DNA of 64,000 nt from NCBI RefSeq assembly GCF_900107965.1, contig NZ_FNVU01000006.1, forward strand, positions 451,337-515,336, given 5' to 3'. A model generated the notes under the pieces. That model was not told the origin of the DNA, made no database searches, and saw only the letters and a program-made list of their open reading frames with translations. This DNA comes from Actinacidiphila yanglinensis (lineage in GTDB: Bacteria; Actinomycetota; Actinomycetes; Streptomycetales; Streptomycetaceae). Positions 24,884 through 32,680 of this stretch are shown piece by piece. The translations under genes and the position numbers were made by a program. Within the stretch, counting starts at the first letter, position 1. Every line of letters starts with the position of its first letter.

Positions 24884-25528
24884 ATGTGCCGCATGGCCCG
24901 CCCCCGCAAGCCCCTGCTCAGCCGCGACCGCATCGTCACCGCCGCCCTCGCCCTCATCGACGAGGAAGGCCTGAACGCGCTGTCCACCCGGCGGCTCGCC
25001 GCACAACTCGGGGTCAGCGGACCGTCCCTCTACAACCACTTCGCCACCAAGGAGGCGATCCTCGACGCCGCCGCCGACACGGTCATCGCCCAGGTCGACC
25101 TGTCGATGTTCGCGCCCGCGCCGGACGGCGGGCCGGACTGGCGTGCCGCCCTCCTCGCCTGGGGCCGCTCCTACCGCGCGGCCCTGACCGAACACCCGCA
25201 CATCGTGCCCTTCCTCGCCACCGGCCCCGGTTTGCGGCCCGCCGGGCTGCGGATGGCGGACGCGGTCTTCGGCGGCATGGTCGCGGCGGGCTGGCCGGCG
25301 GCCCAGGCGACCCGGATCGGCGCACTGATGCGCTATTTCGTCACCGGCTCCGCGCTCGGCTCCTTCGCGGGCGGCTTCGTCGGCGACCCCGAGGCGTACG
25401 ACCCGGCCGACTACCCGCACCTGGGCCAGGCCCACCTGCTGGCCGGCCACCGCGAACAGGTCGACGAGGGCGCCTTCGAGACCGGCCTGCGCGCGCTCAT
25501 CGACGGACTGGCCCTCCAGTTCCGCTGA
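24884..25528 (+). CDS. TetR-family regulator (TetR_C-type), controls acyl-CoA/alcohol degradation genes
   Basis: A 214-residue TetR protein with an early DNA-binding domain: RIVTAALALIDEEGLNALST then RRLAAQLGVSGPSLYNHFAT (residues ~33-52). ATG 24884 is chosen over the ATG at 24893 because GGAAG lies 8 bp upstream of it. The C-terminal domain (HPHIVPFLATGPGLRPAGLR, MRYFVTGSALGSFAGGF) resembles the TetR_C group. It shares a 56-bp divergent promoter with an acyl-CoA dehydrogenase gene. The 19-bp dyad there is repeated before the aldehyde/alcohol dehydrogenase pair, so this regulator probably controls both transcripts (strong inference). Confidence 0.9.
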   Translation: MCRMARPRKPLLSRDRIVTAALALIDEEGLNALSTRRLAAQLGVSGPSLYNHFATKEAILDAAADTVIAQVDLSMFAPAPDGGPDWRAALLAWGRSYRAALTEHPHIVPFLATGPGLRPAGLRMADAVFGGMVAAGWPAAQATRIGALMRYFVTGSALGSFAGGFVGDPEAYDPADYPHLGQAHLLAGHREQVDEGAFETGLRALIDGLALQFR

Positions 25529-25560
25529 GCCCATCGGCTCCTCGATGGCAGGATGACGCC

Positions 25561-26100
25561 ATGCCCGCTCTCGACGAAACCGGCGACCCCGGCGACGACG
25601 GCCTCGTCCAGGTCAACTACCGCAAGTACGACGGCTCCCTGCACTGGAACCTGCGGATGCGCAGGCTCGGCGCGGACGAACACGGGATCTGGCTCGGCCT
25701 TCCCGCGGACAGCCGGATACGCAAGGGCCTCGGTCCGGACAGGGAACTGGCCGAAGCCCACGTCATCCTCTTCCCGCGCGACGCCTGGTGGACCGCCGCC
25801 TTCAACGCCGCCCCGCGCAGGACCGAGCTCTACTGCGACATCACCACCCCGCCGCAATGGCCCTCGCCCGCCGAGGTGACCATGGTCGACCTCGACCTCG
25901 ACGTCCTGCGGCGGCGCGGCGCCGAACTCCCGATCCTCGTCGACGAGGACGAGTTCGCGGAGCACCAACTGGCCTACCGCTACCCGCCCGACGTCATCCG
26001 CTCCGCCGAGCGGTCCGCCGCCTGGCTGATGACCGCGGTCGCCGAACGAACCGGTCCCTTCAGCGGCGCCCACCAGCCGTGGCTGGCCCAGGTCAGCTGA
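25561..26100 (+). CDS. DUF402 domain protein
   Basis: A 179-residue protein. The central block LAEAHVILFPRDAWWTAAFN, ELYCDITTPPQWPSPAEVTM and DLDLDVLRRRG is typical of DUF402, whose characterised relatives are nucleoside-phosphate or nucleotide phosphatases using acidic residues and metal. The acidic set D..T, DLDLD and DEDEFAEHQL is present. It starts 32 bp after the tetR stop and could be co-transcribed with it, but no functional link is obvious. It ends 21 bp before the stop of the convergent alcohol dehydrogenase gene. Confidence 0.8.
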   Translation: MPALDETGDPGDDGLVQVNYRKYDGSLHWNLRMRRLGADEHGIWLGLPADSRIRKGLGPDRELAEAHVILFPRDAWWTAAFNAAPRRTELYCDITTPPQWPSPAEVTMVDLDLDVLRRRGAELPILVDEDEFAEHQLAYRYPPDVIRSAERSAAWLMTAVAERTGPFSGAHQPWLAQVS

Positions 26101-26121
26101 CCGCGGTCCGGCTCCGCCCGC

Positions 26122-27204
26122 TCAGAACACCACCAGCGCCCGGCCGCCGCGCCCGGCGGTCATCGCCTCGAAGGCGTCCGGTATCCCGTCGAGATCGATA
26201 CGGTCGGTGACCAGCGCGGAAAGGTCGAGCCGCCCTTCGCGTGCGTGCCCGGCGAGGACGGGGAGATCCTTCGCCGGGTCGCAGTTGCCGTACACGCAAC
26301 CTGACAACGTACGACCGAAGTAGAAGAGTTCCAGCGCCGAGAAAGTCACCTGCTGGTCCTGCCCGCCGATCCCGACCACCGCGGTACGGCCGCCGCGGCG
26401 GGTGGACGACCACGCGGTGCGGATCGTCTCGGCGCGGCCCACGCACTCGACCGCCGCGTCGGCGCCGTGGCCACCGGTGAGCTTGCGTACCCGCTTGGCG
26501 GTGTCCTCCCCCGCCACCACGAAGTCCGTGGCGCCCGCCGCCCGGGCCAGCTCCTCCTTGCCCGGCGCCACGTCCACCGCGATGATCCGCTCCGCCCCGG
26601 CGATCCTGGCCGACTGCAGGACGGCCAGGCCCACTCCGCCCACCCCGTATACGGCGACGGACTCCCCCGTCCGCACCCGCGCCACATGGTGCACCGCCCC
26701 GTACCCGGTCAGCACGGCGCAACCGAGCAACGCCGCGTCCGCCAGCGGCACCCCTTCGGGCAGCGGCAGCACCGCGTTCGCCGCCACCACCGTCTCCTCG
26801 GCGAACACCGCGGTGCCCAGGCCCGGGTAGAGCGCACTGCCGTCATCGGCACGGGTGGCGTAGGGCGCAGCCGCCGCCGCGCCCGCGTTCGCGCACAGCC
26901 ATGGCTCGGCCAGCCCGCAGAAATGGCAGGCCCCGCAGGCCGGTGCCCAGTTCAGCACCACCTGGTCGCCGACCGCCACCTGCGTGACGCCCTCCCCCAC
27001 CTCCACGACCGTGCCCGCGCCCTCGTGCCCGAGCACTGCCGGCACCGGCTGGCGCAGGGTGCCGTTGGACAGCGACAGGTCCGAGTGGCACACCCCGGCG
27101 GCCGCCAGGCGCACCCGCACCTGGCCCGGCCCGGGCGCAGGCAACTCGATCTCGGTGACCAGCAGCGGGGCGTTCACTTCCGGCAGGACTGCGGCGCGGA
27201 CCAC
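26122..27204 (-). CDS. zinc-dependent alcohol dehydrogenase
   Basis: A 360-residue zinc MDR dehydrogenase. The catalytic zinc region is GVCHSDL and GHEGAG, the structural zinc tetrad CGACHFCGLAEPWLC is complete (C-x2-C-x2-C-x7-C), and the NAD-binding loop is GVGGVGLAVLQSA. VYGNCDPAKDLPVL near the C-terminus resembles the NDMA-dependent/aryl-alcohol group. GTG 27204 is chosen because AGGAG lies 5 bp upstream; the GTG at 27225 has none. It lies 70 bp behind the aldehyde dehydrogenase gene, so the pair oxidises an alcohol to its acid. Control is probably through the 28748 operator of that operon. Confidence 0.9.
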   Translation of the reverse strand: MVRAAVLPEVNAPLLVTEIELPAPGPGQVRVRLAAAGVCHSDLSLSNGTLRQPVPAVLGHEGAGTVVEVGEGVTQVAVGDQVVLNWAPACGACHFCGLAEPWLCANAGAAAAAPYATRADDGSALYPGLGTAVFAEETVVAANAVLPLPEGVPLADAALLGCAVLTGYGAVHHVARVRTGESVAVYGVGGVGLAVLQSARIAGAERIIAVDVAPGKEELARAAGATDFVVAGEDTAKRVRKLTGGHGADAAVECVGRAETIRTAWSSTRRGGRTAVVGIGGQDQQVTFSALELFYFGRTLSGCVYGNCDPAKDLPVLAGHAREGRLDLSALVTDRIDLDGIPDAFEAMTAGRGGRALVVF

Positions 27205-27274
27205 GGTGTCTCCTGGCTTCTTCACGGCTGCGTTGTCGGTTTGTCGTCTTCCCTGATGTGCCGGGCGCGCGAGG

Positions 27275-28711
27275 TCAGAGCTGGAGCGACTTGGTCTGGA
27301 GGTACTCCAGCAGTCCGTGCGGCCCCAACTCCCGCCCGACCCCGGACTGCTTGTAGCCACCGAAGGGCGCCTTCGGGTTGAACCGTCCTCCGTTGATGTC
27401 CACCTGCCCGGTGTCCATCCGCCGGGCGAACGCGACGGCCTGCTCCTCGTCCGCACCCCACACCGCTCCGGCCAGGCCGTACACCGTGCCGTTGGCGATC
27501 CGCAGCGCGTCCTCCTCGTCCTCGTACCGGATGAGCACCACCACCGGGCCGAAGATCTCCTCCTGGGCGATCGTCATCCCGGGGTCGACGTCGGCGAAGA
27601 CCGTCGGGCGCACGTAGTAGCCGGTGGGCAGGTCGTCGGGCGCGTCCGGGCCGCCGGCCGCGATCCTCGCCCCTTCCTCCACGCCCTTGCGTATGTAGCC
27701 GCGGACCCGGTCGCGCTGCTTCGCGTTGACCACCGGGCCGAGCCGCTCGCCGGGTACGTACTTCGCGGAGGCCGCCGCGGCTATCTCCACCGCCTCGTCG
27801 TAGCGGGCGGTGTCCACCAGCATCCGGGTCCAGGCGCTGCACGTCTGCCCCGAGTTGGCGAAGACGTTGGCCACGCCGACGTTCACCGCACGGGCCAGGT
27901 CCGCGCCCGGAAGGATGACGTTCGCCGACTTGCCGCCGAGTTCGAGCGCCACCCGCTTGACCGAGCCGCCGGCGACTTCGCCGATCCGCCGGCCCACCGC
28001 GGTCGAGCCGGTGAACGACACCAGGTCGACCTCCGGATGCTCCGCCAGGGCCTGCCCCGCGACCGGGCCGAGCCCGGTGACCAGGTTGAACACCCCGGCG
28101 GGCAGCCCCGCCGCGTCCAGTATCTCCGCCACCAGCTGAGCGACCAGCGGGGTGTCCTCGGCGGGCTTGAGCACCACGGTGCAGCCCGCGGCGAGGGCAG
28201 GCGCCACCTTCGCCACGACTTGGTGCAGCGGGTAGTTCCACGGCGTGATCGCCCCGACCACGCCCACCGGCTCGTGGAAGACGCGGGAGTTGCCGATCCG
28301 CTCCTCGAAGGGATGCTCGGAGGCGAGTTCGGCGAACGTCCTCATCACCGCGGTCGGCATGTCCGTGTGCACGGCGGTGGCGAACGCGACCGGCGCACCG
28401 AGTTCCGCCGCTATCGTCGCCGCGATCTCGTCCCGGCGCTCGGCCATCAACGCGGCTGCGCCGGCCAGGATCGAGGCCCGCCGCGCGCGTGCCGTCGCCC
28501 CCCACCCGGGCAGCGCCCGCCGCGCCGCACGCACCGCGGCGTTCACGTCTCGCGCGTCGCCCGCGGGCACGCGGGCGATGACCTGCTCGGTCACCGGATC
28601 GACGACGTCGATCAGTTCGCCGGCCGCGGCGGGCTGCCAGCGCCCGTCGATGTACACCTCGTCCCGCCCCTGGTGGACGCGCCCGCCCGCCGTTTCCGTC
28701 TCGCCGTTCAC
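27275..28711 (-). CDS. NAD(P)-dependent aldehyde dehydrogenase
   Basis: A 478-residue ALDH, full length. It contains ITPWNYPLHQVVAKVAPAL (cofactor contact), KPAEDTPL, FTGSTAVGRRI, the general base Glu in ALELGGKSAN, the nucleophile Cys in NSGQTCSAW, and the terminal PFGGYKQSGVGRELG block. It converts an aldehyde to the carboxylic acid. The GTG start has GGAGGA 5 bp upstream. It is first in a two-gene operon with a zinc alcohol dehydrogenase. The AAACTAGCGCCGATAGTTT operator lies 37 bp upstream of the start, tying it to the TetR gene at 24884 about 3.9 kb away. Confidence 0.93.
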   Translation of the reverse strand: MNGETETAGGRVHQGRDEVYIDGRWQPAAAGELIDVVDPVTEQVIARVPAGDARDVNAAVRAARRALPGWGATARARRASILAGAAALMAERRDEIAATIAAELGAPVAFATAVHTDMPTAVMRTFAELASEHPFEERIGNSRVFHEPVGVVGAITPWNYPLHQVVAKVAPALAAGCTVVLKPAEDTPLVAQLVAEILDAAGLPAGVFNLVTGLGPVAGQALAEHPEVDLVSFTGSTAVGRRIGEVAGGSVKRVALELGGKSANVILPGADLARAVNVGVANVFANSGQTCSAWTRMLVDTARYDEAVEIAAAASAKYVPGERLGPVVNAKQRDRVRGYIRKGVEEGARIAAGGPDAPDDLPTGYYVRPTVFADVDPGMTIAQEEIFGPVVVLIRYEDEEDALRIANGTVYGLAGAVWGADEEQAVAFARRMDTGQVDINGGRFNPKAPFGGYKQSGVGRELGPHGLLEYLQTKSLQL

Positions 28712-28747
28712 TCTGTCCTCCGACCTCGCCGCTCTGCACCCGGCCCC

Positions 28748-28766
28748 AAACTAGCGCCGATAGTTT
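28748..28766. promoter_or_regulatory. operator AAACTAGCGCCGATAGTTT (site 2)
   Basis: Same 19-bp dyad as at 24846-24864 on the opposite strand (18 of 19 identical), 37 bp before the aldehyde dehydrogenase start. Both the arms and the unselected-looking centre are conserved, which argues for one protein binding both. Confidence 0.85.
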
Positions 28767-28967
28767 TTTGTGACCAGTGCTCGCCCGGCCACCCTTGCGT
28801 TCCGTACGTCACCCCCGAGGCGCCGCCCCTCGGCCATCCGGCTCCGACCCGCGATCCCCGTCGATCCCGTCGATCCCCGTGCGATCGCGCGGAGATATCG
28901 GCGCCGAGTGGTTCTGATCAAGGACCTACCCGGCTCCATCGACGGCGACCCGTCGAATGGCTGTTCG

Positions 28968-29573
28968 TTATTCGAGCACCGTGCCGAGATAGGCCCTGAC
29001 CAGCTCTTTCGCCTCGGCGATCACGCGCGAATCACCCGTTTGGCTGGTCCGGAAGGCGAGTTGCAGTGCGGCGTCCGCGGCCTCGACGGCGATGACGAGC
29101 GCCAGCCGGAGCCGCGGGTCGGCGGGGTCGACGGGAAGCCGGTCGCCGAGCAGCGCCGGCAGCCTGTCGGCGAGATCCTGGTTGGTCTCCCCCGGAACTC
29201 CGAAGTCCACCAGGGCAAAACCCGGCGCTGTGCGCTTCATCGCCGTGTACTCCTCGACCAGGACGTCGACGGCGGCGCGCCAGTCCGCGCCGACACCCGG
29301 CTCGGCCAGCCGCGCCGCCGTACGGTCCAGGAACTCGTCGAGATTGCGGTGCGCCAGCGCGTCGGTCATGGCGCGCTTGTCCGAGAAGAAACGGTAGACC
29401 GAACCGATCGGCACTCCGGCGCGTGCGGCCACCGCGCGCGTACTCAACCGTTCGTAGCCGCCCTCGTCGAGTTCCCGGGCACAGGCGTCGAGGATGCGGG
29501 CGAGGCGTTCGGTGCTCCGGCGCTGCACGGGAGCCCGACGCAGCGCACCGCGAGCCGCCTCGGTCCCGGGCAC
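28968..29573 (-). CDS. TetR-family regulator
   Basis: A 201-residue TetR protein. The helix-turn-helix is LSTRAVAARAGVPIGSVYRF with FSDKRAMTDAL after it. The C-terminal domain contains FLDRTAARLAEPGVGADWRA, VDVLVEEYTAMKRTAPGFA and FGVPGETNQDL. The GTG at 29573 is 5 bp after the stop of the upstream tetR gene and follows GAGGG, so the two TetR genes are translated as a tandem pair. The 256-bp gap to the aldehyde dehydrogenase gene holds the AAACTA operator. Its own target is not evident; candidates are the alcohol/aldehyde operon or the exporter at 30408. Confidence 0.88.
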   Translation of the reverse strand: MPGTEAARGALRRAPVQRRSTERLARILDACARELDEGGYERLSTRAVAARAGVPIGSVYRFFSDKRAMTDALAHRNLDEFLDRTAARLAEPGVGADWRAAVDVLVEEYTAMKRTAPGFALVDFGVPGETNQDLADRLPALLGDRLPVDPADPRLRLALVIAVEAADAALQLAFRTSQTGDSRVIAEAKELVRAYLGTVLE

Positions 29574-29578
29574 GGCCC

Positions 29579-30259
29579 TCAACTCCCGGCTATGGCATCG
29601 AAGAGCCGGCGCAGTTCGTCCAGGGTCTCCGCGAGTGCGGCCTGCGGGTCCTCGGCACGGGCGATGGCCATGGCGCTCTCGCTGAGGCCGCCGTAGAGCA
29701 TCGACGTGAGAGGGTCGGCCGGGCGGGCCGGGATCGCGCCCTTCCGGATCGCCCGGGCGACACCGCGGAAGGTCAGCTCGCGGCAGTCGAATCCGAGGGT
29801 GCGCATCGCCTCCCAGCCCAGGGCGCCGGGGGCGTCGAAGAGCGTGATGCGCTGCACCTCGGGGTCGATCGATGCTTCGAGATAGGCCCGGCTGCCTTCG
29901 AAGAGCGCCTCCCAGGGGCGGTCGGCGACCTTCAGGTAGGCGGCCGAGATGGCGGCGGCGAGCGCCTCCTGCTCGCGCGCGTAGACGCCGCTGAACAACT
30001 CCCGCTTGCCGGTGAAGTGGTGGTAGAGCGCGCCCTTGGTGACACCCGCCCGTTCGCACACCGCGTCCAGGGACGTCGCGCCGTACCCGTCGGTGGCGAA
30101 CAGCGCGCGGGCGGCGGTGAGCAGGTCCTCGACGGTGGCGTCGGAACGCTCGCGCTGGCGCTGGCGGGGCGCCGCGGAAGTTGCGGCACCACCGGCGCCA
30201 CGCGACCGGGTGCCGGGGCGCCGCGCGCCACCGGCGGCACCTGTGCTGGTTGCCGGCAC
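29579..30259 (-). CDS. TetR-family regulator, likely repressor of the divergent MFS exporter
   Basis: A 226-residue TetR repressor. An Arg/Gly/Ala-rich leader (1-37) is followed by LFATDGYGATSLDAVCERAG and VTKGALYHHFTGKRELFSGV (helix-turn-helix ~ residues 56-82). The ligand domain, with AAYLKVADRPWEALFEGSRA and ITLFDAPGALGWEAMRTL, is of the drug-efflux-regulator type. It is divergent from the MFS gene with a 148-bp gap holding two CATACC...GGTATG operators overlapping a consensus-like promoter. This is the TetR/QacR arrangement, in which a transported compound probably induces its own exporter. Confidence 0.9.
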   Translation of the reverse strand: MPATSTGAAGGARRPGTRSRGAGGAATSAAPRQRQRERSDATVEDLLTAARALFATDGYGATSLDAVCERAGVTKGALYHHFTGKRELFSGVYAREQEALAAAISAAYLKVADRPWEALFEGSRAYLEASIDPEVQRITLFDAPGALGWEAMRTLGFDCRELTFRGVARAIRKGAIPARPADPLTSMLYGGLSESAMAIARAEDPQAALAETLDELRRLFDAIAGS

Positions 30260-30332
30260 GGCGCACCTCCTGCTCTTGCCTGCCGTCGGGAACGGCTGCC
30301 CTGTCCGTCCACACCCTAACCAAGGTCATCGC

Positions 30333-30379
30333 TTGACAGTCACATACCTTCGGTATGTATGTTCCATACCGTCAGTATG
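30333..30379 (+). promoter_or_regulatory. MFS promoter with two TetR operators inside it
   Basis: A perfect -35 TTGACA (30333-30338) is followed after 19 nt by TATGTT (30358-30363), or after 15 nt by TATGTA. The dyad ACATACC-TTC-GGTATGT (30342-30358) fills the spacer. A second copy, CATACC-GTC-AGTATG (30365-30379), sits at the expected start of transcription. Repressor bound here would exclude RNA polymerase. Confidence 0.8.
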
Positions 30380-30407
30380 CATCGGATCCGACAAGGCAAG
30401 GACGGTC

Positions 30408-31841
30408 ATGTCCTCAACCGCCTCATCCGCATCCCCGGCCATCCCCGGCGCCCCGCCCGGAGTTCCGGGTACGGTCACCCGGCCCGGTCTCGTCCTGCTG
30501 CTCAGCTCAGGGGCCACCTTCATCGCGTTCCTCGACACCACCGTGGTCAACGTCGCCTTTCCGGACCTGGCCACCTCTTTTCCGGCCGATCGGGTCTCCG
30601 ACCTGTCCTGGGTGGTGAGCAGTTACGCGGTGCTCTTCGCCGCCCTGCTCACCCCGATGGGCCGGATCGCCGACGCCGTGGGCCGCAAGCGGGTCTTCCT
30701 GCTCTCGCTGTCCGCCTTCACCGTCGCGTCCGCCCTGTGCGCCGCAGCGCCCGACCTGCCGTTCCTGATCGTCGCCCGAGCCCTCCAGGGAGCGGCCGCG
30801 GCGGGCATGATCCCGGCCGCCCTCGGGCTGGTGCTGGCCACCACTCCACCCGCCAGGCTCGCCGCGGCGATCGGCGCCTGGGGAGCGGCGGGCTCGATGG
30901 CCTCGGCGGCCGGCCCGGCCCTGGGCGGAGTCCTGGTCGACGTCTTCGGGTGGCGCGCCGTATTCCTCATCAACATCCCTGTCGGCGCCGCCCTCGTGAC
31001 CGCGGGGATACGCGGACTGCCCGAACGCCGCGGCGGCGGGCGGAGCCTGCCCGACCCGTTCGGGACCGGGGCCCTCACCGCCGGCATCGCCCTGCTCGTC
31101 CTCGGGCTCACCAAGGGGAGCGACTGGAACTGGGACTCGGCGGCCACCATCGGCACCACGGCAGGCGGGGCGGCCCTGGGCACGCTCGCCCTGCTGCGCT
31201 CCGTGCACCACTCCGCGCCGGCCGTCGAGACCGGCCTCTTCGGCAACCGCACCTTCGCCGTGGCATCCACCTCCGCGGCCTTCACCGGTGCGGCGCTCTT
31301 CGCCTGGCTGCTGAGCGGCCCGCTCTTCCTCACCTCCCTCTGGCACTACTCGGTGCTCAAGGCCGGCTTCGCGGTGACACCCGGCGCGCTGACCTCCGCA
31401 TTGGCGGCCGTCGCCGTCGGCAGGCGCGCCAAGCCGCACCACCTTCCGTTCGTCGTCGGCGCGGCGATGGCGGCCTCCGCGGCCGTCGGCGTGTGGGGGT
31501 GGCTGCAACTCGGCACCGACACCCGCTTCCTGAGCCTCTGGCTGCCCATGGGGCTCGTCGGCGGCGCGGCATTCGGCGGGGCCCTGACGGCCCTGTCCAC
31601 CGCGGCGGCGACGGCCCTGCCCCCGGCGCAGTTCGCCTCGGGGCTCGGGATGAGCACCACCGCGCGGCAGTTGGGCGGCGCCCTGGGCGCCGCGGCGACC
31701 GGCACGATCATCGCGGCCCACCATGTCGGCAGCGTGCAGGCGTTCCGCGACGTCTATCTGGCCTGCGCGCTGCTCGCCGCCACCGCCGCGTCGGTCGGCC
31801 TCGCCATGACCCGCACCCTGACCCGCCCGAAGGAGTCCTGA
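30408..31841 (+). CDS. MFS transporter, DHA2-type drug exporter
   Basis: A 477-residue inner-membrane protein with about fourteen helices, the DHA2 (EmrB/QacA-type) size. Family markers are FLDTTVVNVAFP in helix 1 (motif D1, acidic residue in membrane), GRIADAVGRKRVF (motif A), ARALQGAAAAGMIPAALGLV and GPALGGVLVDVFGWR (antiporter motif C area). Proton-driven export of a hydrophobic compound is likely. It is repressed from a TetR-operator-loaded promoter. The stop is followed after 1 bp by the ATG of a SGNH hydrolase gene, so the two form an operon. No biosynthetic genes are adjacent, so self-resistance is not indicated. Confidence 0.9.
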   Translation: MSSTASSASPAIPGAPPGVPGTVTRPGLVLLLSSGATFIAFLDTTVVNVAFPDLATSFPADRVSDLSWVVSSYAVLFAALLTPMGRIADAVGRKRVFLLSLSAFTVASALCAAAPDLPFLIVARALQGAAAAGMIPAALGLVLATTPPARLAAAIGAWGAAGSMASAAGPALGGVLVDVFGWRAVFLINIPVGAALVTAGIRGLPERRGGGRSLPDPFGTGALTAGIALLVLGLTKGSDWNWDSAATIGTTAGGAALGTLALLRSVHHSAPAVETGLFGNRTFAVASTSAAFTGAALFAWLLSGPLFLTSLWHYSVLKAGFAVTPGALTSALAAVAVGRRAKPHHLPFVVGAAMAASAAVGVWGWLQLGTDTRFLSLWLPMGLVGGAAFGGALTALSTAAATALPPAQFASGLGMSTTARQLGGALGAAATGTIIAAHHVGSVQAFRDVYLACALLAATAASVGLAMTRTLTRPKES

Positions 31842-31842
31842 G

Positions 31843-32616
31843 ATGACCGCCGAATCCCTCCCGGCCCCGGGTGCCGCCTCTCCCTACGAAGCGTCCGAAA
31901 GCTCCGGGACCTCCGACCGCATTGACGACACCTCCCGCGAGTCGGCCGATCCGCACTGCATGAGCGACGAGGAGGCGGATACCCTCCTGCGCGAGGCCCC
32001 CTGGAGGCGCCTGGCGATCGTCGGGGACAGTCTCGCGGAGGGTCTCGGCGATCCCGTGCCCGGCTACCGCACCGTGTGCTGGGCGGATCGGGTGGCCGAG
32101 GCGCTGCGCCGGTCCGTGCCCGACCTGGCCTACCTCAACCTCGGGCGACGCGGGCTGACCGCCACCGAGGTCCGCGCCGAACAGGCCGAGCACGCGGCGG
32201 CCTTCGCGCCCGACCTCCTGGGTGTCGTCTGCGGCGGCAACGACCTGCTGCTCCCCGGCTTCAGCCCGGACGTCCTGGCAGCGGAACTCGACGACCTCTT
32301 CGACGCACTGGCCGCACGCCGCACCACCCTGTTCGTCTTCGCCCTCGCCAACGTCGTCGACGCCGTACCCGAACTGCGCGGCGGCCCCCTGGAGAGGGGC
32401 GTGCACGTGCTCAACGAGGTGACACGCGAGGTCGCCGCACGACACGGGGCCGTGGTCGTGCGGATGTACGGCCATCCGGCCTCCTCCGACCGGGACCTTT
32501 TCAGCGCCGACCGGTTGCACGCCTCCGCCCGCGGCCATGCGGTCATCGCCGCGACGACCATCCGGACACTGGCCTCGCGCATCCCCGCCGCGGGGTTATC
32601 CACAGGCGGGCGCTGA
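31843..32616 (+). CDS. SGNH/GDSL-family hydrolase (intracellular)
   Basis: A 257-residue hydrolase without a signal peptide. Block I is AIVGDSLAEGLGD (nucleophile Ser63), then YLNLGRRGLT (block II Gly), GVVCGGNDLLLPG (block III, GxND) and FSADRLHASARGH (block V with catalytic Asp and His). It opens one base after the MFS stop, so it is translationally linked to the exporter. It may modify the exporter's substrate or an acyl ester. The first 40 residues are polar and non-conserved, so an internal ATG (Met40) is possible. Confidence 0.88.
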   Translation: MTAESLPAPGAASPYEASESSGTSDRIDDTSRESADPHCMSDEEADTLLREAPWRRLAIVGDSLAEGLGDPVPGYRTVCWADRVAEALRRSVPDLAYLNLGRRGLTATEVRAEQAEHAAAFAPDLLGVVCGGNDLLLPGFSPDVLAAELDDLFDALAARRTTLFVFALANVVDAVPELRGGPLERGVHVLNEVTREVAARHGAVVVRMYGHPASSDRDLFSADRLHASARGHAVIAATTIRTLASRIPAAGLSTGGR

Positions 32617-32620
32617 GGGT

Positions 32621-32664
32621 TGCCGTCGTGATTCCTATGGTTCAGCATAGGAATCACGACGGCA
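32621..32664. terminator. perfect 19-bp inverted repeat between the hydrolase and hmgA genes
   Basis: 32621-32639 is the exact reverse complement of 32646-32664, with a 6-nt loop. The stem is unusually AT-balanced for this genome. It begins 4 bp after the hydrolase stop and ends 16 bp before the hmgA ATG, just upstream of its ribosome site. It can be the terminator of the MFS operon, an operator for the GntR gene downstream, or a hairpin in the hmgA leader. Confidence 0.6.
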
Positions 32665-32680
32665 GGACGGGGAGCGGACC

